Of a stretch of DNA of 64,000 nucleotides, positions 36,580 through 44,868 are shown one piece after another (position 1 is the stretch's first letter; the number at the start of each line of letters is the position of its first letter). Below the pieces are notes generated by a model that made no database searches, was not told the DNA's origin, and saw only the letters and a list, made by a program, of their open reading frames with translations. Source of the stretch: Betaproteobacteria bacterium (lineage in GTDB: Bacteria > Pseudomonadota > Gammaproteobacteria > Burkholderiales > SG8-39); assembly GCA_009693235.1 (NCBI GenBank), contig SHXR01000002.1:1-64000 (forward strand), written 5' to 3'. The position numbers and the translations under genes were made by a program.

Positions 36580-38892
36580 ATGTCCAACGCAGCCCGCCTC
36601 GAAGATCGCCGTCTGATTACCGGACATGGGCGCTTCACAGCCGATTGGCAGCTGCCTGGCCAGTTGCATGCAGCGGTCGTTCGCTCTGATCGTGCCCATG
36701 CGGTGATCGAGCGGCTCGATTGCGCGGCGGCTGCCAAGGTTGCGGGCGTCGTCGCGGTGCTTACGCAAGCCGACATCGAAGCAGCGGGTATCAATCCGAT
36801 GCCAGGCGGGCTGTCATTCACCGGCAAGAACGGCCAGGCGATGAAAAAGCCCGCATGGCCGGTGCTTGCAAAATCACATGTTCATTTCGTCGGACAGGCG
36901 ATTGCCGTCGTCATCGCCGAATCAGCGAGCGTCGCTCTGGATGCCGCACTGTTGGTGCAAATCGACTATCGCGAGTTGCCGGCGGTGATTTCGTTCGAGG
37001 ACGCGCTTCATGGCGGCGCGGCGCAATTGCATGCCGAGGTGCCAGGCAATCTCGCGTTTGAATATGAAGATGGCGATGAGCGGGCCGTCGCCAATGCGTT
37101 TGCCACAGCGAAGTACGTGTCACGCGTGACGGCGATTTGCCAGCGTTTAGTGGGCAATCCGATGGAGCCGCGCGCCTGCGCAGCTGCCTACGACGGCGCG
37201 ACGGATATCTACACCGTCTACACGCCGACGCAGGGGATCAACGGCATTCGCAATGCGCTCGCGCAGATCGTCAATGTCGCGAAAGAAAAGGTGCGCATCG
37301 TCGCCGAAGATGTCGGCGGCAGCTTCGGCATTCGCAGTCCTGCCTATCCCGAGCACATCGTGTGCATACATGCCGCCAAGCGTTTCAGCCGGCCGGTGAA
37401 ATGGGTCGGTTCGCGAACAGAATCGTTTGTGTCGGATAACCATGGCCGGGCGCTGTCGCTCACCGTCGAACTGGCGATGAACGCCGACGAACGTTTCCTT
37501 GCCATCCGCTTTGACAATGCAGCTGATATTGGCGCTTATGCCACATCGTTTGGCGCCTGGATCGGCACGCGCAATCTCACCGTCACGATGGGCGGCGTGT
37601 ACCGCATTCCGGCGATGTACGCCCAGAGCCGTATCGCCTATACCAACGCGACCCCAGTGTCAGTCTATCGCGGTGCCGGCCGACCGGATATCGCGTTTGC
37701 TATCGAGCGCCTGGTCGATCATGCGGCCGCGGAACACGGCTTCGATCCGGTCGCACTGCGCCGCAAGAATTTTATTCCGTGCGCGGCGATGCCCTACAAG
37801 ACGTCAAACGGTACGACCTATGGTTGCGGAGACTTTGCCGCGGTGCTCGATGATGCGCTCGCCCGCGCAGACTGGTCGAGCTTCGCGTCGCGTCGCTCGC
37901 GTTCCAAAGGCGCCGGCAAACTACGCGGTATCGGCATTGCCACCTATCTCGAAGCGAGCGGCGGCGGCGCCGCGCCGAAGGACCAGGTCGAGGCGCGCTG
38001 GGATAAGACTGGCAATGTCACCGTCTATACCCTCGCGCATTCGTCCGGGCAGGGACATGAGACGACGTTCGCGCGGATCGTCGCCGGAGCCCTTGGCATG
38101 CCGATCGAACGCGTCCATGTCCGTGAGGGTGATCCGGATGTCACGCTCGTTGGCAGCGGAACCGGTGGCTCGCGCTCGTTGCTGGGTGCGGGAAGCGCCT
38201 GCAAGGTCTTGGCCGAAAACATCGTCGGTGTGGCGCGCACGTATGCCGCGCGCTTGCTGGAAGTGACCGAAAGCGAGCTTCGGTATGCGAGCGGACGATT
38301 CGAGACACACGATCGTTCGCTGTCGATTGCGGACCTGGCGGTGCGCTTGGCCGCACTAACCCCGCATCCCTTCAACCTCATCGGAGAAGGCTCATTTGGC
38401 GTCACGTTCCCCAACGGCTGCCATGTAGCGGAAGTCGAAATCGATCCGCAGACCGGGCGCGTCGCGGTACTGCGCCATACGGTTGTCGACGATTCTGGTA
38501 ATGTGATCTCACCGAACCTGGTCGAAGGACAGATTCAGGGCGGCGTGGTGCAGGGTGCAGGTCAAGTGTTGGGTGAGCAGGCGATCTATGATCGCCACAG
38601 TGGGCAGTTCCTGAGCGCGAGCTTTATGGACTATCCGATGCCCAAGGCGGGAATCGTGCGGAGCTTCCAGTTGTTCGAACATCCCGTGCCCACCGCGACG
38701 AACGCGCTTGGTGCGAAAGGTGTGGGCGAGGCGGGAACCAGCGGTTCGATTCCGGCGATGACCAACGCGGTACTAGATGCGTTGCGTCCGCTTGGCGTAA
38801 AGAATATTGAGTTGCCGGCGACGCCGGCGGTCATTTGGAATGCGATGGCACGTGCCGCGCAAGCGGCGCGTGTATTGGAACAACCGGTTTGA
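36580..38892 (+). CDS. Molybdopterin-binding large subunit, copy 2
   Basis: 770 aa. Same family as copy 1 but diverged: the cofactor motif is VGGSFGIRS (Ser for Gly), and the loop is SVYRGAGRP. The catalytic Glu region GAKGVGEAGTSG and LRHTVVDDSGN are present. FIPCAAMPYKTSNG follows the loop. Placed between copy 1 and the FAD subunit, with short gaps, in one operon. Divergence suggests a different substrate from copy 1. Confidence 0.92.
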   Translation: MSNAARLEDRRLITGHGRFTADWQLPGQLHAAVVRSDRAHAVIERLDCAAAAKVAGVVAVLTQADIEAAGINPMPGGLSFTGKNGQAMKKPAWPVLAKSHVHFVGQAIAVVIAESASVALDAALLVQIDYRELPAVISFEDALHGGAAQLHAEVPGNLAFEYEDGDERAVANAFATAKYVSRVTAICQRLVGNPMEPRACAAAYDGATDIYTVYTPTQGINGIRNALAQIVNVAKEKVRIVAEDVGGSFGIRSPAYPEHIVCIHAAKRFSRPVKWVGSRTESFVSDNHGRALSLTVELAMNADERFLAIRFDNAADIGAYATSFGAWIGTRNLTVTMGGVYRIPAMYAQSRIAYTNATPVSVYRGAGRPDIAFAIERLVDHAAAEHGFDPVALRRKNFIPCAAMPYKTSNGTTYGCGDFAAVLDDALARADWSSFASRRSRSKGAGKLRGIGIATYLEASGGGAAPKDQVEARWDKTGNVTVYTLAHSSGQGHETTFARIVAGALGMPIERVHVREGDPDVTLVGSGTGGSRSLLGAGSACKVLAENIVGVARTYAARLLEVTESELRYASGRFETHDRSLSIADLAVRLAALTPHPFNLIGEGSFGVTFPNGCHVAEVEIDPQTGRVAVLRHTVVDDSGNVISPNLVEGQIQGGVVQGAGQVLGEQAIYDRHSGQFLSASFMDYPMPKAGIVRSFQLFEHPVPTATNALGAKGVGEAGTSGSIPAMTNAVLDALRPLGVKNIELPATPAVIWNAMARAAQAARVLEQPV

Positions 38893-38931
38893 CACCGCGG
38901 TTTGACACCGTACCAAGAAGGAGCAAAGTCC

Positions 38932-39729
38932 GTGTACAACCTTACTTACAAGCGTGCGAAATCCATCGATGAAGCCAAACAGTTCATCGGCGCCAATCCG
39001 GATGCAAAATTGATGTCAGGCGGCATGACCCTGCTGCCCACGCTCAAACAGCGCCTTGCGCAACCGTCGCATGTGGTGGATATCGGTGGGCTCGCCGAGT
39101 TGAGGGGCATCGAAGTGAAGGGCGACCGTCTGATCGTCGGCGCGGCTACCCGGCATTTCGATGTCGCGAGTTCCGCGGTGGTGAAGAAGGCCATTCCAGC
39201 CCTCGCGTATCTTGCCAATCTGATCGGTGACCAACAAGTCCGCAATATGGGAACGATGGGCGGGTCGGTGGCGAACAACGATCCGGCGGCCGACTATCCC
39301 TCCGCCGTGCTTGCGCTCAACGCAAGTGTCGTGACGACCAAACGTGAAATCGCCGCTGACAGTTACTTCAAGGGCGTATTTGAAACGGCGCTCGAAGCGG
39401 GTGAGATCATCACGAAAATTTCGTTTCCACTGCCAAAGCGCGCCGCGTATGCGAAATTTGCGCATCCGGCCTCGGGTTATGCCATGACAGGGGTATTCGT
39501 TGCCGATTTCGGCGGCGGCAATATCCGGGTCGCGGTGACCGGGGCGGGCCCTGGTGTGTTCCGCTGGAAGGAAGCGGAAGCCGCATTGGCGAAAAATTTC
39601 TCCAAGCAAGCGGTGTCCGGCCTTGCGGTGAAAGCAGACGGGCTGAATGCCGACATCCATGCCCCGGCCGAGTATCGCGCGAACCTCGTGAAAGTGATGT
39701 GCGAGCGCGCGGTGCAGTCCATCGCCTGA
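38932..39729 (+). CDS. FAD-binding medium subunit of Mo-hydroxylase (CoxM-like)
   Basis: 265 aa from GTG 38932, which has AGGAG eight bases upstream; a TTG at 38902 opens the frame earlier but lacks such a site. FAD motifs: LMSGGMTLLPTLKQRL and NMGTMGGSVANNDPAADYP. Passes electrons from the 2Fe-2S subunit to an acceptor. The only medium subunit in the locus, apparently shared by the three large subunits around it. Confidence 0.93.
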   Translation: MYNLTYKRAKSIDEAKQFIGANPDAKLMSGGMTLLPTLKQRLAQPSHVVDIGGLAELRGIEVKGDRLIVGAATRHFDVASSAVVKKAIPALAYLANLIGDQQVRNMGTMGGSVANNDPAADYPSAVLALNASVVTTKREIAADSYFKGVFETALEAGEIITKISFPLPKRAAYAKFAHPASGYAMTGVFVADFGGGNIRVAVTGAGPGVFRWKEAEAALAKNFSKQAVSGLAVKADGLNADIHAPAEYRANLVKVMCERAVQSIA

Positions 39730-39744
39730 AACCGGTCGAGACCA

Positions 39745-42051
39745 ATGGCTGAAGTATTCAAGGGGCGGCGGGAAGACCGTCGCCTGATGACAGGCGTCGG
39801 ACGCTATACCGCTGACTGGGATCTACCTGGTCAGTTGTATGGCGTGTTTCTCCGCGCAGATCGTGCACATGCGCTCATGCGGTCGGTCGACGCGACCGCC
39901 GCGCGCAAACATCCTGGGGTGATATCAGTTATCACCGGGGCTGACCTCGCCAACGCCGGCTTCAAATTTCCGGGCACGATGGTGTCGTACCCGGGACGTG
40001 GCGGACAGTCGGTCAAAGTGCCGCAACGGCCCTGCCTCGCGCGTGATCGCGTGCGTTTCGTGGGTGAAGAGGTGGCATTGGTCGTTGCGACCTCCAAACT
40101 CGCGGCACAAGATGCGACCGAGTTGATCGCGATCGACTATGAGGATTTGCCGGTAGTGGCCCATCCGGAAGATGCGGTGAAGGCTGGCGCTGTGCAGCTC
40201 TATCCGGATATTCAGAACAACATTTGTTTTGATTACGAATACGGCAATGAAGCCGCGACGGACGCCGTCTTCGCCAAGGCGCATCACGTCACGCGTTTGA
40301 AGATTGAAAGCCAGCGTATCTGCGGCAATCCGATGGAGCCGCGTGCGGCGCTGGTGGCGTATGACGCCGCTGCCGACCGCTACGATGTCTACACATCGAA
40401 TCAAGGTCCGACCATGTTCAAGCCAGGTCTTGCGTATGTGAGTGGCGTGCCGCCGGAGAAGATTCGTATCATGCCGCTCGACGTGGGCGGCGGCTTTGGG
40501 CTTCGTAGCGGATCCTTTCCAGAGCATGTCGTATTGATGTATGCGGCGAAGGCGCTCGGCAAACCCATCAAATGGGTTGGTTCGCGATTCGAGAACTTCG
40601 TGACCGATCCGCATGGTCGCGCCATCGTCATCGAAGGCGAACTCGCGATGGATCAGGGCGGCAAGTTCCTCGCCATCCGCACGAACTGGCTGGCCGATCA
40701 AGGTGCGTATCTCACCGCAGCCGGTCCGCTCATCAACACTGCGAACGGCATGTTGACGCTCTCTGGTGTCTACAATATTCCGGTGGGTTACGGGCGTCAT
40801 CGACTGATGCTCACCAACACCACGCCGACCGGGCCCTATCGTGGCGCCGGGCGGCCGGACATGGCTTACATCTGCGAGCGACTCGTCGATCAAGCCGCGC
40901 TCGAAATGAAGATCGATCGGGCTGAGATTCGCCGGCGCAATTTCATACCGAAGGCCGCGTTTCCGTTCAAGAACGCCGCGGGTGCGGTCTACGATAGTGG
41001 CGATATCGAGGCGCTGATCAACCATGCGCTTGAGGCATCGAACTGGTCGAGTTTCGAAGCGCGTCGTAAGCAATCGAGTGCCAATGGCAAGTACCGTGGT
41101 ATCGGTTGCGCGACGTTCATCGAGCCGGCGGGCGGTGGCGCTGCGCCAAAAGATCAGGCTGCGGTGCGGTTTGAAGAGGGCGACAAGATCGCCCTCATTG
41201 CGCCCATCACACCCCATGGGCAGGGCCATGAAACCGCGTTTCCCGAAATCGTTGCGCGCGTGTTGGGCGTGCCACCGGAAAGCATCACATTGCGTGGTCT
41301 GGATCCGCACCACTCGATACCGTTGATGGGTAATGGCGTGGTCGGTTCACGCACCGCTATGCACTATGGCTCGGCGCTCAAGCTCGCGGCCGGTGAAGTC
41401 GTTAAGAAAGGGCTTGAACTCGCCTCGCGCAAGCTCGAAGCGGCCCCTGATGACATCGAATTCAAGAACGGTCGTTATACGATCAAGGGTACCGGGCGTA
41501 GCGTCGGGCTTTTTGATCTGGCCCGCGAGCATCGTCCCGATGCATCCCATCCGCTGAACGCGAATGGCGAGTGGACCTTATCTCGCTCTTTCCCGAGCGG
41601 CGCGCATGTGGCGGAAGTTGAGATCGATCCGGCTACCGGCATGGTCGATATCATTCAATACACCGCGGTGGATGACTGCGGCGATATCATCAATCACACG
41701 CTGGTCGAAGGCCAGTTGCATGGTTCTGTCTTGCAAGGCGTGGGCCAGGTGCTGGGCGAGATCGGTTACTACGATCGCAGCAACGGGCAGTTCCTGACTG
41801 GTACGTTCATGGACTATTACATGCCGCGTGCCGGACTCGTTCGCAATCTGCAAGGCCATGAACTCAATGTCCGCAGCCCGACCAATCCTCTCGGAGTGAA
41901 AGGGGTCGGCGAAGCGGGCACCACCGGTTCATTGCCAACGGTCGTCAACGCGATAGTCGACGCGTTGAAGCCGCTTGGCATCCAACATATCGACATGCCC
42001 TGCACGCCCGCGCGCGTGTGGGAGGCAATTCAAGCCGCGCAAAAACATTGA
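39745..42051 (+). CDS. Molybdopterin-binding large subunit, copy 3
   Basis: 768 aa, 15 bp after the FAD subunit. Cofactor motif VGGGFGLRS, loop GPYRGAGRPDMAY, C-terminal GVKGVGEAGTTGS with the catalytic Glu. N-terminal REDRRLMTGVGRYTADW resembles copy 2 (LITGHGRFTADW), so copies 2 and 3 are probably the closer pair. Followed by the 2Fe-2S subunit after 103 bp. Confidence 0.92.
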   Translation: MAEVFKGRREDRRLMTGVGRYTADWDLPGQLYGVFLRADRAHALMRSVDATAARKHPGVISVITGADLANAGFKFPGTMVSYPGRGGQSVKVPQRPCLARDRVRFVGEEVALVVATSKLAAQDATELIAIDYEDLPVVAHPEDAVKAGAVQLYPDIQNNICFDYEYGNEAATDAVFAKAHHVTRLKIESQRICGNPMEPRAALVAYDAAADRYDVYTSNQGPTMFKPGLAYVSGVPPEKIRIMPLDVGGGFGLRSGSFPEHVVLMYAAKALGKPIKWVGSRFENFVTDPHGRAIVIEGELAMDQGGKFLAIRTNWLADQGAYLTAAGPLINTANGMLTLSGVYNIPVGYGRHRLMLTNTTPTGPYRGAGRPDMAYICERLVDQAALEMKIDRAEIRRRNFIPKAAFPFKNAAGAVYDSGDIEALINHALEASNWSSFEARRKQSSANGKYRGIGCATFIEPAGGGAAPKDQAAVRFEEGDKIALIAPITPHGQGHETAFPEIVARVLGVPPESITLRGLDPHHSIPLMGNGVVGSRTAMHYGSALKLAAGEVVKKGLELASRKLEAAPDDIEFKNGRYTIKGTGRSVGLFDLAREHRPDASHPLNANGEWTLSRSFPSGAHVAEVEIDPATGMVDIIQYTAVDDCGDIINHTLVEGQLHGSVLQGVGQVLGEIGYYDRSNGQFLTGTFMDYYMPRAGLVRNLQGHELNVRSPTNPLGVKGVGEAGTTGSLPTVVNAIVDALKPLGIQHIDMPCTPARVWEAIQAAQKH

Positions 42052-42154
42052 GAGTTCATAGGGCGCCAAACGGATTCATCGTTCGGCGGCAAAGTTAGGG
42101 GTTCTGGGGGAGATATCCATCAGAATCGTCATCGTTTCGTAAGGAGAAGTTGAG

Positions 42155-42622
42155 ATGGCCAAGGTTGCAATGAAGGTGAATGGCAAGCAAATGTCGGGGG
42201 ATGTCGAGGACCGCACGCTGCTAGTGGACTTTATTCGCGATACGCTCGCGCTCACCGGCACGCATATCGGTTGCGATACGAGCCAGTGTGGCGCCTGCAC
42301 GATCCAGTTGAATGGTCGCGCGGTGAAATCCTGCACGATGCTGGCAGCGCAAGCGGAAGGCGCAGACATCATGACCATCGAAGGGCTCGCGCAGGGCGAC
42401 AAACTGCATCCGGTGCAGCAGGCCTTCACCGAATGTCATGCGTTGCAGTGCGGGTTCTGCACGCCGGGCATGATCATGGCGTCGGTCGGTTTGCTGAAGG
42501 ACACGCCAAAGCCCACCGATGAAGAGATCTATCACGGGCTCGAAGGCAATCTATGCCGTTGCACCGGCTACATCAATATTGTGAAAGCAGTGAAGCGGGC
42601 CTCCCAATTGATGGCTGGGTGA
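42155..42622 (+). CDS. 2Fe-2S small subunit of Mo-hydroxylase (CoxS-like)
   Basis: 155 aa, AAGGAGA before the ATG. Plant-type cluster ligands Cys40, Cys45, Cys48 and Cys60 ([10 protein letters not shown]); second all-helical cluster ligands Cys99, Cys102, Cys134 and Cys136 (CGFCTPG, CRCTGY). Relays electrons from the molybdenum site to FAD. It is the only small subunit in the window and ends the operon; a hairpin follows. Confidence 0.95.
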   Translation: MAKVAMKVNGKQMSGDVEDRTLLVDFIRDTLALTGTHIGCDTSQCGACTIQLNGRAVKSCTMLAAQAEGADIMTIEGLAQGDKLHPVQQAFTECHALQCGFCTPGMIMASVGLLKDTPKPTDEEIYHGLEGNLCRCTGYINIVKAVKRASQLMAG

Positions 42623-42633
42623 GATAAAGCGTG

Positions 42634-42667
42634 CATGGCGGGTGTCCAAACTCTTGGAACCGCCATG
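42634..42667. terminator. Two-tier hairpin after the Mo-hydroxylase operon
   Basis: CATGGCGG (42634-42641) pairs with CCGCCATG (42660-42667); inside, TCCAA pairs with TTGGA around an ACTC loop. It sits 12 bases after the small-subunit stop. There is no T run, so it may be a stabilising or Rho-assisted 3' end rather than an intrinsic terminator. Confidence 0.4.
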
Positions 42668-42803
42668 GACGCAAAGGAATTACACGCTGCTGGGTGATCC
42701 GCCCGTCGAATGACTTGCCTTGTCATTTTGCTGGTTAGGCCAATTGATAAGTTGCGTCTACTTCGGTGATAACGTTGTCTGATCGAATCGAAAGCGCCGG
42801 ATA

Positions 42804-43985
42804 TTGACAACGTCCGCGCCGCCCCGCCTCACGCGGGGGCTCCTCTTGTTGTTGTTCGCCACGATCTTCATCGCGGCATCCACCATCCACTATCAGGTGC
42901 CGATGCTCGCCTTGCTCGCCAAGGAGTTTGGTGCGAGCCCAGCCCAGATCGGTTGGTTGCCCACCCTTACGCAACTTGGCTTCTGTCTTGGTATCGCGTT
43001 GCTCACGCCGCTTGGGGATCGCTTCAACAAGAAGCGTCTGATTCAGGCCCGACTCGCTGGGTGCATGCTTACTGCGATCATCTTTGCGACCGCTGGATCA
43101 TTGCCGATGCTCATCGCGGCGGGACTGGTGATGGGTATCTTCGCCAGTACCTCGCAAGATGTCGTGCCACTGGTCGCCGAACTCGCTCGTCCTGAAGAGC
43201 GCGGTCGAGCGGTGGGCACCGTCCTAAGCGGCTTACTGCTTGGCATCATGTTTGGCCGGGTCGCGGGGGGCTTTCTCGCTGATGTGCTTGGTTGGCGCAT
43301 GGCGTATTGGATCTTGCTGGCTGCTTTGGCGAGCGTTTCCGCATTGGTCGCATGGCGTGTTCCCAGTGTGCGTCCCCATTCATCGCTGTCTTACGGCGCG
43401 CTGCTGCAATCGATTGTTGGGATCATTCGCGATCATCCAGCGCTGCGACGCGCGTCTGCCGTGCAGGGATTACTTAGCATTTGTTATGGCGCATTCTGGG
43501 CGACGCTCGCTGTGATGATGGCAACGCTGCACGGCGTGGGCAGCTCAGCGGTCGGCCTTATAGCTATACCGGGCGCGGCCGGTGCATTGATTGCTCGGCC
43601 GGTCGGGAAGTGGGTCGATGCGAAAGGCCCGCGTCCGGCCGTCACGCTTGGCATTGCCCTGGTCATTCTCGGTTACGTTGCGTTAGGATTCGCCGCCTTC
43701 GCAATTGCTGCCGTGGTGCTGGGCGCGATGCTGCTGGATGGCGGTATTCGCGCCACCTCCGTCTCGAATCAGGCGTATTACACCGGTATCGATGCCGCGT
43801 CGCGCAGTCGGATGAACACGGTGTTTGTTCTCCACATGTTCGGCGGCAATGCGCTTGGCGCACTCATCGGGAGCGTGGTCTTGGCAGGAGCCGGCTGGCT
43901 GGCGGTCTGCGCGACCTGTCTCGCGTTTTCATTGCTCGCTTTATGGGCGCATTGGCGCTCACGGGCAATCACACGCGAGTCGTGA
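42804..43985 (+). CDS. MFS transporter
   Basis: 393 aa, about 12 hydrophobic segments. The loop after TM2 reads PLGDRFNKKRL, the MFS signature (GxxxDRxGRR type); a similar basic loop follows TM8. Start uncertain: TTG 42804 has no clear ribosome site. Major facilitator of the sugar/drug or aromatic-acid type; its position after the Mo-hydroxylase operon suggests uptake or export of the substrate or product, but this is inference. Confidence 0.85.
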   Translation: MTTSAPPRLTRGLLLLLFATIFIAASTIHYQVPMLALLAKEFGASPAQIGWLPTLTQLGFCLGIALLTPLGDRFNKKRLIQARLAGCMLTAIIFATAGSLPMLIAAGLVMGIFASTSQDVVPLVAELARPEERGRAVGTVLSGLLLGIMFGRVAGGFLADVLGWRMAYWILLAALASVSALVAWRVPSVRPHSSLSYGALLQSIVGIIRDHPALRRASAVQGLLSICYGAFWATLAVMMATLHGVGSSAVGLIAIPGAAGALIARPVGKWVDAKGPRPAVTLGIALVILGYVALGFAAFAIAAVVLGAMLLDGGIRATSVSNQAYYTGIDAASRSRMNTVFVLHMFGGNALGALIGSVVLAGAGWLAVCATCLAFSLLALWAHWRSRAITRES

Positions 43986-44067
43986 TGTCGCTCGGCGGAG
44001 CGCCCTCTGCTCGGCTATCCTTCATATATTCGAACGCACTATTTCATCTGCCACGACGGAGCCGCCA

Positions 44068-44763
44068 ATGACGATAAAAATGTACGACCTAGCGGGCAAG
44101 GACCCGGAGCGACGCTTCAGCCCGTATTGCTGGCGCATCCGCATGGCCTTGGCGCACAAGCGGCTACCGGTAGAAACGATTCCGTGGCGATTCGTCGAGA
44201 AAGACCAACTCACTTTTGCCGGTTCGACTACGGTACCAGTGATTGTAGATGACACGGAAAAGGTCGCCGATTCCTGGAAGATCGCCCTTTATCTCGATGA
44301 GAAGTACAAAGACCGGATGGTGCTGCTAGGCACCGAGGCGGCGGTCGGTGCGATGCTGTTCATGCGGCAGTGGACGGAACGCGTCATTCACACCGCCATC
44401 ATGCGCGTCGTGCTGCTCGACATCCACAATGTTCTCGATGAGCCGAATCAGGCCTATTTTCGCGAATCACGCGAGAAGCGTGTCGGTGCCACGCTCGAGG
44501 AGTTTGTGGCGAATAAGGAAGAAAACATTACGAAGCTGCGCGATTTGCTGGCGCCGGCGCGCGCGGTCGTCGCATCCCAGCTTTACTTCGGCGGCACCGC
44601 GCCAAGCTTTGCCGATTACATCCTGTTTGGAGCCTTTCAGTGGGCGCGCTGCGTGTCGCCTGCCAAACTGCTGGCAACCGACGACGCGCTCTACATCTGG
44701 CGGGAGCGCATGCTCAATCTGTACAACGGCCTGGCGGAGAAGGCCCTTGGGTTTGAGGTGTAG
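44068..44763 (+). CDS. Glutathione S-transferase family protein
   Basis: 231 aa from ATG 44068, with CGGAG upstream; the frame is open from 43825 but overlaps the MFS gene. N-terminal thioredoxin-like domain with SPYCWRIRMAL and STTVPVIVDD, resembling bacterial beta-etherase-type GSTs; C-terminal helical domain with APSFADYILFGAFQWAR. Could conjugate or reduce an aromatic intermediate of the neighbouring pathway. Confidence 0.85.
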   Translation: MTIKMYDLAGKDPERRFSPYCWRIRMALAHKRLPVETIPWRFVEKDQLTFAGSTTVPVIVDDTEKVADSWKIALYLDEKYKDRMVLLGTEAAVGAMLFMRQWTERVIHTAIMRVVLLDIHNVLDEPNQAYFRESREKRVGATLEEFVANKEENITKLRDLLAPARAVVASQLYFGGTAPSFADYILFGAFQWARCVSPAKLLATDDALYIWRERMLNLYNGLAEKALGFEV

Positions 44764-44780
44764 TGTTGCCAGAGAAGCAA

Positions 44781-44852
44781 GAAGGGAGAAGGGAGAAGGG
44801 AGAAGGGAGAAGGGAGAAGGGAAAGGGAAAGGGAAAGGGAAAGGGGAAAGGG
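44781..44852. repeat. Purine-only tandem repeat (7-mers then 6-mers)
   Basis: Six copies of GAAGGGA (44781-44822) pass into four copies of AAGGGA/AAGGGG and AAAGGG (to 44852). All 72 bases on the plus strand are purines, with eleven GGG runs, so G-quadruplex or triplex formation is possible. It lies between the convergent ends of the GST and the fourth large-subunit gene. Length is probably variable between strains. Confidence 0.9.
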
Positions 44853-44868
44853 CGTTTTCGTATAACGA

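Noticed and set aside
39925-41313. Long minus-strand frame across Mo-hydroxylase copy 3
   Set aside because: Antisense shadow rich in His/Arg, typical of high-GC reverse frames, with no recognisable domain.
34224-42622. Aerobic CO dehydrogenase operon
   Set aside because: The active-site loop is YRGAGR in all copies, not the AYRCSFR of CO-oxidising form I enzymes.
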